A stretch of 64,000 nucleotides of DNA, taken from assembly GCA_030068145.1 (NCBI GenBank), contig JAPJBO010000090.1:62001-126000 (forward strand). The letters run 5' to 3'. Of this stretch, positions 35,038-44,105 are shown piece by piece. Position 1 is the stretch's first letter. Each line of letters starts with the position of its first letter. Both the position numbers and the translations under genes were made by a program. A model generated the notes under the pieces. The model worked only from the letters and a program-made list of their open reading frames with translations, searched no databases and was not told the DNA's origin. This stretch comes from Diplonema papillatum (lineage: Eukaryota > Euglenozoa > Diplonemea > Diplonemida > Diplonemidae).

Positions 35038-36376
35038 CGTGCCGGCTGATCGTTCTTCCCACTTGTAGTTTCCCTGCGTCATCTTCAGGTAGGGACGGAT
35101 TCTGATCAACCACCAAAAAACGCTGCCTACGTCTGCGTTTTTAGCTGAACAGGAAACGAGCTAGACCCTGGGAACAAGTCTTCCGGACCAGAAGGGGCAG
35201 CTCAACGTGCAGTGAAATAGCTCGTACCGCAAACTCGTAGAACACACACACAAGCCAAGCATTCCAGGTTTCTCCAGGTACAGAATGCATTGTCGAAAGA
35301 CCGTCATCGAGCGGTGTGAGCGATGCAGCCCGTTTGCCAGAAAAGGGCGGAAATGCTGTGGCCTACAATCAATTGGAGTCGATGCGCACTTGCTTTTTCC
35401 AAAGAGAAGTCGACAAGAAAAAATTAGAAAATTCAGGGCTGTGCAGTGTGTGTAAAGAAGATGCACTGACAGCGAGGTCATGCTCATACTCCTCTTTACC
35501 AGCAGAGAGAAGCTCGCGGCGAATTGCTTGCTAACTTGCTAAACCTGATTCAGGTGCCTTTTTTGGTCTATTTGTCCACACACAAGGAAGCCTGTGAAAC
35601 GAGTACCCTCCCGACAAAAAAAGGACAGGGCGGTTCGTTTGTTTTTCGGAGTGAAAGTTCGCTTGAGGATCCGGGGTTTCAAAGTCTCTGGGTGACCATC
35701 GTCGAAAGGGTTCCTTTTATCGGTATTGTATGCACATCGTATCTGTGGTCGTAGCATTGCGTATGCGTGTGTTTAAGTTCAGGGCTTTGAGTGGGTATCT
35801 GTCGGAATCGAAGTATAGCCCACTTGTCACTTTCATCAGTCGGCTTTGAGTTTCCGACACGCTGCTTTTCGGTCCTGTGACTCCTCTCGGAAGGGTGGGT
35901 GGGGCGGGATCCTTCGGGGGACGGATAGAGAGCGCGGGAGGCTGTCAGCTTCTCCATCCGGCACTCAGCTCAAGACTTCTGTTTTTACTTTCTTGCGGTG
36001 TTAGTTGCACGGGGTTTTCGGCCCCGTGCAACAGCTGAGTGTCTTCCACAGGCGGCACATCTCACCCGAGGATGTGGCAAGCTCTCTCTGTGCAATGAGC
36101 TTGGCCTGACAAGCTGTTCCAAACTCCTGGTGCAAGCACCCGTCATGGTCGGCAGTCGCCACCTGGGTCACAGTTTGAGTTCTGTTCCGAGACTCGCTCG
36201 CACGGGGAAGTGGCGCGAATCACTTGTCGCCAAGCATTCTGCAATACTGACAACTGCTACCCTGCGTGTGTGTGCGTCTTTGTTGCCAATTGACGACTAG
36301 TTTTGGAGTGTCAGTTCGCTTAATTTGGTTTGTGCGTGCCGGGCGATCCGTTTCCCACTCGCTACCCTTATGAGGA
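35038..36376. other. intergenic region, no gene seen
   Basis: Short open frames only. A family G block (TTGAGGATCCGGGGTTTC, then GGTGACCATCGTCGAAAGGG, then TGCACATCGTA) sits at 35661-35752 and recurs at 58565-58670, with a looser piece at 59255-59300. Confidence 0.5.
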
Positions 36377-36935
36377 AGGTGGGACTGACATTCTCTCATC
36401 CTGGGCTTGGTCTATTCAGCAACCCCAAGAGTGGCTGCCTACATGAAACCCCGCCTCATCCCAAACTCTCCTGGTGTTGGTTCGGGAAGGTGTTCATCCA
36501 TGCGCTTTGCTCCAATTCCCACAGCAAACTATAGCTTCTTGCGCATGTACAATCGAGCACTTGCTGCCGGTGGAGCCGCGCCGTTTCACTCCGGCCGCGG
36601 CGAACCAAGCATTGTGATGCAGCTTCAGGGGGGCCGGCTCAAATACGAAAGACCAAAAGGCTAAAAGGAAAGAGACGTAGACAAGCGTGTTTCTTGGAAC
36701 CGTTCCCGGTACTCTTGGATGTCGAAGAGCACCGTGGGGTACCAGGCTTCGGCGTCTCACACACGTAAGAAGCTATAGTGTGGGAATGGAGCAGGGCGCA
36801 TGGCAGGATGAACACCTTCCCAAACCAACACCAGAAGAGTTTGGGATGAGGCGGGGATTCATGTAGACAGTCACTCCGGCGCTACCGAATAGACCAAACC
36901 CAGCAGGATCAATGTCAGTCCCACCTTCCTCATTC
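36377..36935. repeat. ~155-bp inverted repeat around a copied gene fragment
   Basis: The left arm 36377-36530 (GTGGGACTGACATTCTC, CATGAAACCCCGCCTCATCC, AAGGTGTTCATCC) is the reverse complement of the right arm 36783-36935. Between them, 36690-36760 repeats part of the last segment of the downstream-adjacent gene (GAACCGTTCCCGGTACTC, GATGTCGAAGAGCACC) in the same orientation. A looser relative of the arm lies at 9300-9380. Confidence 0.8.
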
Positions 36936-36944
36936 ATTTTCAGA

Positions 36945-38372
36945 TCAGATTGACATGGCCGACGGCACCTCGGGTCCCCTCCGTTTGCTTGGTGGGTTGG
37001 TGAACCCGTACGGCCTGCCGGCTTGCCGCAAGTTTTTCTGCAGGCGGTACGTGTACCCCGCGCAGCTTGCAGTGGACGACTGGGGCAGGTTGGGCGGGAA
37101 CCGTTCCCGGTACTCTTCGATGTCGAAGAGCACCATGGGGTACCAGGCTTCCGCGTCGGGATCGACGAAGCGGAGCAGCACGGTCCCGTCGTACGCGTCT
37201 TCGCCGACAACCTCCCCACGCTTGCCGCAGCCTTGGCGGTACTTCTCGTTCCACTCGCACGACGGGTGCCAGTCGACGGCGGCCTTCACCTCCTGCCAGT
37301 TCTTCGGCACCTTCAGCACCCGGGCCTGCGGCGCGTCCGCCTCCTGCTGCAGGAGGGGCCCCGCTGACTCTAAGGTGACCGCCGCCGGATCGTACGCCTC
37401 TACGTCGCCCGGGGGCTCGTAAACTGGACTCGCCACTTGCTGCGGCTGCTGCTGCGGCTGCTGCTGGGACGAAGTGTACATCGGGTTTCCTTGCTGGGAC
37501 GAGGTGTAGACCAGGTTCCCGTGGTGGGAGAGGGTGGCGGCGAGGCCGCCGCCCCGCTGTGTGCCTTGCTGCGACGCGTTGAACGCGCTCTGCGAGGAGG
37601 CGTACCGCACGGGCGGGTTGCCCGGCGCTCCTTGCTGCGAGGTCCATAGCAGGCTCCGGTCGGGGTCGACGGCCGAGAGCCGCGGCCCCGCAGCGAAGCC
37701 CTGCTGCTGCTGCTGCTGCTGCGACGGGGATTGCTCGTACAGCGTGACCCCATTCTGCGAGTACAGTTGCTGCGGGTCGGCAGCCGCGGCGGCGGGCGGG
37801 GTTTTCTCCGCCAGCGGTTCGCTCCGGGCGCGCTCGCCGGGGTGTCCGGTGGGGAACTTCCGCCGGTTGAGCCAAAAAACCATCGCCGCCAAGCAGAGGA
37901 TGACCACGATCAACAGGATCAGGATGATGAGCCACGGCGAGCCGCCTTCCTTGTCATCCACGCCGTTAATCAACTGAATAAGCTCAGGGGAGCAAGAAAA
38001 ATCGTCGCACTGCACCGTGAACCTGCCAGTGAACACGACATTACTCAAACACGAGTACCCAAGACACGTCAGCAGGCAGACAGTCGACTCTGGTAGATTC
38101 ACAGGACAGACCACCTGCGTGTCCACACACGTGCCATTCCCCCTACATTCAACCGCGCAACCTGCCCCGGTGACGTTCGAAGGGCAATCCACCTGCAGCC
38201 CCGAACAACCCGACGGTGTCGTGCACTTCAACTCCCCTTCGCCGGTCGACGGAAACTTCACCACCCCGTTGCAAGACGTGGGCGCCTCGTCGAAGCCGCA
38301 AGCTTCGCACCCATCCTGCACGTTGCCGCACGCAGCCCAGGCGCTGCACCCCCACAGCATCAGTGCGAGCAT
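36945..38372 (-). CDS. type I membrane protein with Cys-rich ectodomain and Gln-rich tail
   Basis: A single open exon of 475 aa. A short signal peptide (MLALMLWGCSAWA, residues 1-13) is followed by an ectodomain (14-146) with about 20 cysteines in short loops (CGNVQDGCEACG, CRGNGTCVD, CLLTCLGYSC). A strong membrane helix WLIILILLIVVILCLAAM (147-168) is stopped by WLNRRK. The cytoplasmic tail is rich in Gln, Ser and Tyr with repeated LVYTSSQQGN, MYTSSQQ and LLWTSQQG words. It ends in a compact segment (~370-440: NWQEVKAAVDWHPSCEWNEK, GKRGEVVGEDAYDGTVLLRF, AWYPMVLFD) whose W..GK.G.V...DG.V.V pattern resembles the SH3-like repeats of Mind-bomb proteins. That likeness is my impression only. I chose this ATG because it begins a signal peptide. 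A surface receptor or adhesion role is possible. No family is assigned. Confidence 0.72.
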   Translation of the reverse strand: MLALMLWGCSAWAACGNVQDGCEACGFDEAPTSCNGVVKFPSTGEGELKCTTPSGCSGLQVDCPSNVTGAGCAVECRGNGTCVDTQVVCPVNLPESTVCLLTCLGYSCLSNVVFTGRFTVQCDDFSCSPELIQLINGVDDKEGGSPWLIILILLIVVILCLAAMVFWLNRRKFPTGHPGERARSEPLAEKTPPAAAAADPQQLYSQNGVTLYEQSPSQQQQQQQGFAAGPRLSAVDPDRSLLWTSQQGAPGNPPVRYASSQSAFNASQQGTQRGGGLAATLSHHGNLVYTSSQQGNPMYTSSQQQPQQQPQQVASPVYEPPGDVEAYDPAAVTLESAGPLLQQEADAPQARVLKVPKNWQEVKAAVDWHPSCEWNEKYRQGCGKRGEVVGEDAYDGTVLLRFVDPDAEAWYPMVLFDIEEYRERFPPNLPQSSTASCAGYTYRLQKNLRQAGRPYGFTNPPSKRRGPEVPSAMSI

Positions 38373-39477
38373 GACCGCCCCCCTCCCCCTACCGCATTGT
38401 TTTTTTTTTCTTGGTTCTGCTCTTTTGTCCCTGCGTAGATGTAGTCGTTGTTGTTGTGTCGTAGTGGGAGTTCTGAACCGAAATACGTGAGCACAAAGAC
38501 GCACTCCGAACCTGCGTGTTTGCACTCGTGCGATCAGCCTGCGGAACGCCTGGTAGCCGCTCCCTGCTTCATGCTTCGCTTGCACAACCGTGAGCTCACG
38601 AGGTCCATGGATCACACAATCTGTCAGCAACACAGTCAAGCACGTAGTAGCCTGTCCACGGAAGCTGGCAGCAGACGATGGAAAACTCACGGAATCCACG
38701 GTCTTGCCGGGGTCGTTGCTTGCGAGTGAAGTACACCTTTTTGGGAAAATGGTGTGTGATCCGGTGGCCTTACTTGGGTGTGGGTGTACTCGTGGCAAGT
38801 TCACGGGAAGTACGACGTGCAAAAAATCGCGAAGTTCATGGGAAGTTAAGTTCTCTACCGCGGATCACACCAGAACATTACATATCAAGTGTACGTGAGG
38901 CACTCCCCGTGCATCAGACGCAGCTATCTGTCAGCAGACCTAGCCTAATTCGGCTTTAGAGAGCGGGTGAAAAGGGTGTGCATTAAAACAAGAGCAAGTG
39001 CAACTGAACGAGTTCTCTACGAAAAGGATGGGACACGCCTCGGCCCGCCTGGACGGGCAGGAGAACAAGAGAACGTACGCGGAAAGAAAGGAGGGGCCCC
39101 GGCTGGGCCCTATATAGTTTTCGTTTGGTGTGCATCATTGTGCATGTGCAAACTGCAATCCGCACTCTTGAGGCCACGTCAGAACGATTATCCATGCAAC
39201 AAACATCCGCCTGCGTCCATCAGCAGCACATCTAATGCATGCTGTGTATACATGCTACAATTGTAAGCTGTAACGGTTCTACTATCCTGGGTGAAACCTT
39301 TGCACCGTCATTCGGTCCTTTAAACCACGGATACAAAAGGCGGACCATTCTCAGCCGGGAGCCTGAGTGTCTGAAGACGAACACACAGGCAAGTCCGTCG
39401 TGAGGAGGAGGCTGCAACTGAGTCGAAGCAATCAGTTAAAAGGCTCCGGGCACCGCCTTACTACCTGGGCGGTGACA
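38373..39477. other. upstream region of the membrane protein gene
   Basis: A T-run and mixed sequence with no gene. A partial family D copy (TTTCGGTCCTTTAAACCACG, AGGCGGACCATTCTCAGC) lies at 39308-39420. Confidence 0.45.
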
Positions 39478-39672
39478 GCAGCCAGCTTCGAGCAGCGTCG
39501 ACTGTCGCGGGACGTCATGCGTGTACGCTCACATCAGACAGCAGCCAGCTTAGCATCGTCGACTGTCGCGGGACGTCATGCGTGTACGCCCACATCAGAC
39601 AGCAGCCAGCTTAGCATCGTCGACTGTCGCGGGACGTCATGCGTGTACGCTCACATCAGACAGCAGCCAGCT
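39478..39672. repeat. ~62-bp tandem repeat made from the 3' end of the TPR gene
   Basis: Three units carry GTCGACTGTCGCGGGACGTC, ATGCGTGTACGC and CACATCAGACAGCAGCCAGC. The right-most edge merges into the presumed last exon of the TPR gene at 39660 onward (CAGCCAGCTTCGAGCATCTTC). The unit therefore contains the exon end plus its 3' flank. Confidence 0.75.
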
Positions 39673-39872
39673 TCGAGCATCTTCGACTGGTTCTCGGCGT
39701 CCTGCTGCTCTGCCAGCGTTCGGACTTCGTCGTCCCTGCCGAACCCCGATTCTCCGGCAAGCTTTTGGCACTCGGCGGCACCGGTCTTGTTCTTCTCGGT
39801 GTCCTGCGTATTGTGTAGCCGCATGGTGCACTCGTCCACCCTTTGAACAGAGCAGCGACCAATAGATCGTTG
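39650..39872 (-). CDS. possible downstream exon of the TPR gene
   Basis: An open, highly charged stretch reading VDECTMRLHNTQDTEKNK and DDEVRTLAEQQDAENQSKM, likely helical. An AAAG acceptor lies before it, but it would need a preceding exon ending in phase 2, whereas the last clear TPR exon ends in phase 0. Either an exon is missing between them or this segment is unrelated. Confidence 0.35.
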
Positions 39873-39974
39873 CGGTGCTTTGGTTCGCTTTTCCTTGTGA
39901 TCACGGATGGGCTGCAAATGGCCTGGTGCACTGCATCTTGTTCAGTTGGATGATTCGATGATACAAAAAGGAGA

Positions 39975-40145
39975 CTAAGCCGGCCCATCCCCTCCTGATA
40001 GACCGAAGAATACACGTCAAAAAAGGGCAACTGTATGCAGCGGGGATGGGACTCACGGGCCATGATAGACCGTCCGGGATTCGCCGTGATAAACAACGGC
40101 AGGCAATTCGATGCAGTTCCAGGAGATAGGGATGGAGCCGACTCA
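39975..40145. mobile_element. MITE-like family C, diverged copy
   Basis: It has the family order TAAGCCGGCCCATCCCC, GATAGACCGAAGAATACA, GGGATTCGCCGTGATAAAC and GGAGATAGGGATGGAGCCGA, with worn ends. It sits in the presumed last intron of the TPR gene. Confidence 0.7.
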
Positions 40146-40245
40146 GAAACTACATAAACTAGCAACGGCGTTGCAAGAGTAGGCGAGGCTGGGATCTCTG
40201 TCCGACAGAATCCAATAAGATCCCTGCATTAGGCCGTTGGCATAC

Positions 40246-41082
40246 CTCTCCGTGAGCAATGGCCTTCTCGTACGCCTCGGCTGCCAGGTGAAAGAAACGC
40301 AGGCCCTGTTGATTGGTCGATGTGGCTTCCGACGGTTCACCGCGGGAAATGGATACGAAAGCGCAAGACAAGTGCATGAAAGCCAAACCCCGCCGTTTAA
40401 CAGACTTGGAGGCGCTTCAAAGGTCCGTTTATTTTGAGTCTTCGGTTTACCTATGAGGCTGGGTATCGGGCAGTGATGGAGGGCGATCCGTACGTGCACA
40501 CACTTGTCGTTACGTGCATGCCGTTGTTGAGACTAAAAAGTGACACGGCTCTATTTGTGAGACGTATCCGTACATGCATGCACACACTTACCGTTGCGTG
40601 CATGCCGTTGCTAAGACTAAAAAGTGCCATGGCTTTAGTTGTGCGCACGTGCGCACAGCCGGTGAAGACGTATCGTACGTGCACACACTTGCCGTTGCTA
40701 AGACTAAAAGTGTCCTGGCTCTATTCGTGCGCACAGCCGGCGAAGACGAACGACCGTACGTGCACACTTGTTGCGTGCACGCCGTTGTTAAGACCAAAAA
40801 GAAACGGGAGCACACCCTGAAGGCCAGAGCGGCACGCGAGTACCCTTTCGGCCACGACGGATCGATTTCAGTCGTCTTCTGCGCGTCGGTGAGGGCCTCT
40901 TTGTACTGGCCCAGGGCACTGTACGCTGCCGATCGGTTCGAGCGGTAGACGTGGCTCGTCGGGACCAGGTTGACAGCCAGCGAGTAGTGCCGCAAGGCGG
41001 TGCGGTAGTCTTCCGCTTTGAACGCCTCGTTGCCGTCCGCCTTCGCCTTCTCGGCCTTCAGCTTCGCCCGGTCGCTCACCTC
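40246..41082 (-). CDS. TPR co-chaperone-like protein (partial model)
   Basis: Exon a (41082-40816, 89 aa) and exon b (40305-40246, 20 aa) join in phase 0 with donors GTGTGC and GTATGC. Together they read as a run of tetratricopeptide repeats: KADGNEAFKAEDYRTALRHY, AVNLVPTSHVYRSNRSAAYS, LGQYKEALTDAQKTTEIDP, WPKGYSRAALAFRG, AAEAYEKAI. The GNEAFK...A...Y, SNRSAAY and A..D...I...W.KGY.R pattern is that of the Hsp70/Hsp90-binding TPR domains of STI1/HOP, TTC and SGT proteins, so chaperone binding is likely. The first exon with the start codon was not found; the acceptor at 41083 shows that one is needed. The donor after exon b shows that at least one exon follows, perhaps 39872-39650. Domain call is strong, gene ends are open. 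Confidence 0.85.
40480..40805. repeat. 60-100-bp imperfect tandem repeat in a TPR-gene intron
   Basis: Four units share CGTACGTGCACACACTTG, CGTGCATGCCGTTG and AAGACTAAAAAGTG. Two also share GTGCGCACAGCCGG.GAAGACG. Several CG-rich palindromes (GTGCGCAC, CGTACG) lie within. Confidence 0.75.
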
Positions 41083-42139
41083 CTGTTCAAGTTCATTTGG
41101 TGCATGGCATGGGTCCAAATTGTTGGGTCCAAGTTCTTGGGTCCAACTTCTTGAGGAGCACATCACAGTCGTGTCGAGAGCGCGTCCAGGGAGGAAAATC
41201 TTCTTGGCTTGATTATTAGGCAGAACATCGTGCCTCTCATGCGTGCTTATGACGATGATGATTCGAGACTGTTTCGTTGAACGCAGTGCCTGAAGCTGGA
41301 TGCAAGAAAAAGCACCACTGCTTGCGGTGACGAGCTTGCGCATTTCCTCCGACAATTTCACGTTTGGTTAAAAGCAGAGAGAGCGCTAAAGGAGTGTGCC
41401 ACGAGGGACTTTGCACATACCGAAGCTTTGCACGCTGGACAACCTGCCACTGGGCACGTTCCATGCTCCTTCATGTACGGGCACTCCGCCATATTGCTGC
41501 CGACACGCAAGCTGATGGGAGGGGGGGTGCGCTACGTTATTTGCCTTGCCTCTCTACCCCGCCACTGCCACCAGCCCTGTTCAGGAGTATTTTGAGATGC
41601 AGAAGGCAGGTCAATCCCTGTCTCCTGGAACGGCATGATTGCATCGCCTGCCGCTGTCACTCGCGGTGTATCACGCTGCACCACGGTCTATCAAATCCAA
41701 TACAATATTATATCCCCTGAAACTGCGAGTTCAAATACTCCTACGACCAGGAAATGCACGCGGCTGGAACCCCACTCAGAACACAAACAAAACTCGAACG
41801 TGTGGATGCGGGTTGTGCGATTATCTCGGGGTGGGGCATGCAAGAAGAGCGCTCGGAAAAATGATTGTGCGTGCTCAACACTGCACAGGTCCTGTGTTTC
41901 GGTCTTTTCAGCCACTTTACACCTACGGCCGGCCGCCAGCAGCGCGGAGCGTGACTGTCTGCAGACAGGACAGCGGTGTGAGTACGGGGGGGAGCGAACA
42001 CTAAAAAAAGACAGGCGCTTCGTTATGGTTGTGCGTGCCAAACCCCAAAACACGCTGCCCTACGTCTTTTTAGCCGGCACAATACATTGAAGGGCAACCC
42101 GCAAGATCGTAAGTACTAAAAAAGCACGAAAGCGCGCTT

Positions 42140-42415
42140 ATGGTACGACTGTGCCACCATTCGAACATCAATCCTTCGTTCGCAAATCACGCGAGCAAAC
42201 GCCTGACCGATAAGAAAGCAAAGGCAGAAGCGCAAGACAAGAAGGAAAAAGCCGGCCGCCAATTCCGCGCGCACAGGCGCGTTTTGCAAAGAAAGACCGA
42301 CTTCGCGTTCCCCTCCGCCGCAGAGGACAGGAGAACCCAGTGCGGAGGGGATCTTGAGGACTGGTCCGACGGACTTGAGAAGTATGTACAAGACTCGTAC
42401 GTGGGTAACTACTAG
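42140..42415 (+). CDS. possible small ORF or exon, unknown
   Basis: 91 codons, charged and helical (KRLTDKKAKAEAQDKKEKAG), ending DLEDWSDGLEKYVQDSYVGN and Tyr, then stop. The composition looks more protein-like than its surroundings, and it is the only plausible plus-strand candidate. The start codon is uncertain and no family is recognised. Confidence 0.3.
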   Translation: MVRLCHHSNINPSFANHASKRLTDKKAKAEAQDKKEKAGRQFRAHRRVLQRKTDFAFPSAAEDRRTQCGGDLEDWSDGLEKYVQDSYVGNY

Positions 42416-42689
42416 GAGGGAGGCAGACCACCGCGGAGCGGTGTAAGTAAACGGCGGGTACAACACAAATACAAGAAGAATGCTCCCCTCCTCCCCCTGA
42501 TGCGGAAGAAAACTCGTACATCGCGGCGAGAAGGAGAAAAGAAGCGCAACTGGGAAAGCAAGGCTTTTTGGTGCTGCCGACGGATCAACCGAGGTCGATG
42601 TGCGGCCTGGTGTCTTTTCGACGTTTCTCGTTATCCTTCCTTTGGGCGGTGGTTCTGCGATCAATCCGTTCTCTTTTCCTTGCCCGAAC

Positions 42690-42960
42690 ATAGGTACCAG
42701 GGAAAGCCTGCTGCACGGGAGCCAAGCTTCACTTGTCCGGCGGTACTGCAGAGCCACGGGCCAACGGGGTCAAGTGCCACTGTGGCCACCGATTTCCCGA
42801 ACTAAAGCATCAAGGCGTGGCGCACCTTGGGGCTTGGCGCGTCGACGGTCAGCCACAGGGCAGAGCGGACGGTTGTAGCACTGTGCTGCCTCCGACTCAA
42901 GCTTTGCAAGCTGTGGTTGAATGTCACGTTCCGGGTCCCGGAGCGGCCTTTTTCTTTTTT
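42690..42960 (+). repeat. dispersed family B, copy 3 (T-tailed)
   Basis: From GGTACCAGGGAAAGCC through GCGGTACTGCAGAGCCACGG and CAAGCTTTGCAAGCTGTGG to GGCCTTTTTCTTTTTTATGG. The T-rich 3' end is the same as in the copy with target duplications at 15603-15895. Confidence 0.75.
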
Positions 42961-43274
42961 ATGGTAACAAGCTTGCTTGTCTATATCAAAAAGTGTCGGA
43001 TGGCAGCGTGCTGTGTTAAATCACTCACACAGGGTTTACACACGTACGCACAAACAAATCTTCGTGCATGAACAGTATTGCAACGCGAACATGCGGACAG
43101 GGTTTCCACGCGGCGATTGACTGCGATAGGCATGTCCACGTGTTCCGGCTTTCGGATTCCTCCCCTAGTCTAGGGCCTAGAGGCAGCCGAAAAGCGGCCA
43201 ATTTCGACGAGAAATATGCCTTCATGTGTGATCCGACGATCCCGTGTGTGGTGAGATTGGTGCATTTCGAGTGT

Positions 43275-43400
43275 ACCGGGGAAAGCCTGCGACACGGGAG
43301 CCAAGCTTCACGTTCGGCGGTAGTGTACTGCAGAGCTACAGGCCTACGGGTCAAGGCGCTACCGATTTCCCAAAGTAAAGCATCAAGGCGTGGCGGCGTG
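43275..43400 (+). repeat. dispersed family B, 5' half only
   Basis: It matches the first ~125 bp of family B (GTACCGGGGAAAGCCTG, GTACTGCAGAGCTACAGGCC, AAGCATCAAGGCGTGGCG) and then leaves the consensus. It is flanked on the right by CTTCCCGGCGCGGAGAAG, which also occurs in reverse at 14260. Confidence 0.65.
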
Positions 43401-43904
43401 GTGCTTGCGAAACCTTTCCAACGAGCCCTCCGTTCCCCAAGGGAGCTTCCCGGCGCGGAGAAGAATGCAGATGGAGGTGTAGGTGGGCGCGTCGTTGCCA
43501 TGTGACTCTCGTGTCATAGTGGTCACATGACTCTTAAGCCTGTTGTTATCAACGCGTCACCTGCACCTGATCGGTAGTTCGGTCCAATCTCTTTTACCGC
43601 CAGGCTCGGCCGCTCGGATTATTTTCTTCGGCGAGCGCATTTTGACAGGTCTGAGCTCAAGGGATGTTTCACCTGAACCGGAGACGTCTCGTCTCCAGTC
43701 ACTCGCGAGTCAATTCCTGCCACGAGCGTCTGCAGCGTCACGATGTTGTACACATTATTGTTCGGGCAGTATCCCGTGGTTGTGATTCCAGTGACAGGCT
43801 GAGTGGCTTCCTTGTCGGCCCGGCTCGGCATGCCGCCACAACCCTCGTGTCCCTCCACGCCCAGTCCTCCCAACACAAGGCGCAAGTCTTCTCCTCTCCC
43901 GATA

Positions 43905-44100
43905 GAACCGCAACTTTGTACTGTTCATCACGGCCCTCGTGGTATCCCGTTGGGGCCCAAGCCGAAGGAAACCGAAACGGCAACGCAAGGTGTGCGTCTT
44001 TTCAGCATCTCCCGATGACCGCAACTTTGTACTGTCCATCACGGCTCTGGTGGGATCCCGTTGGGGCCCAAGCCGAAGGAACCCGAAACGACAACGCAAA
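43905..44100. repeat. ~113-bp tandem duplication at the 3' edge of the four-exon gene
   Basis: Two units contain GACCGCAACTTTGTACTGT or its AGAACC variant, CATCACGGC, GGGGCCCAAGCCGAAGGAA and CGACAACGCAA. The right unit stops six bases before the stop codon at 44106. Confidence 0.75.
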
Positions 44101-44105
44101 CCGGA

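Larger units (their letters stand above)
41083..44105. other. region between the TPR gene and the four-exon gene
   Basis: No complete gene. The missing first TPR exon should be here. It contains a family C scrap (41668-41700), family D scrap (41895-41975), family B copies, a possible plus-strand exon (42140-42415), and an open minus-strand piece near 43640-43800 (YCPNNNVYNIVTLQTL) that I cannot assign. Confidence 0.4.
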
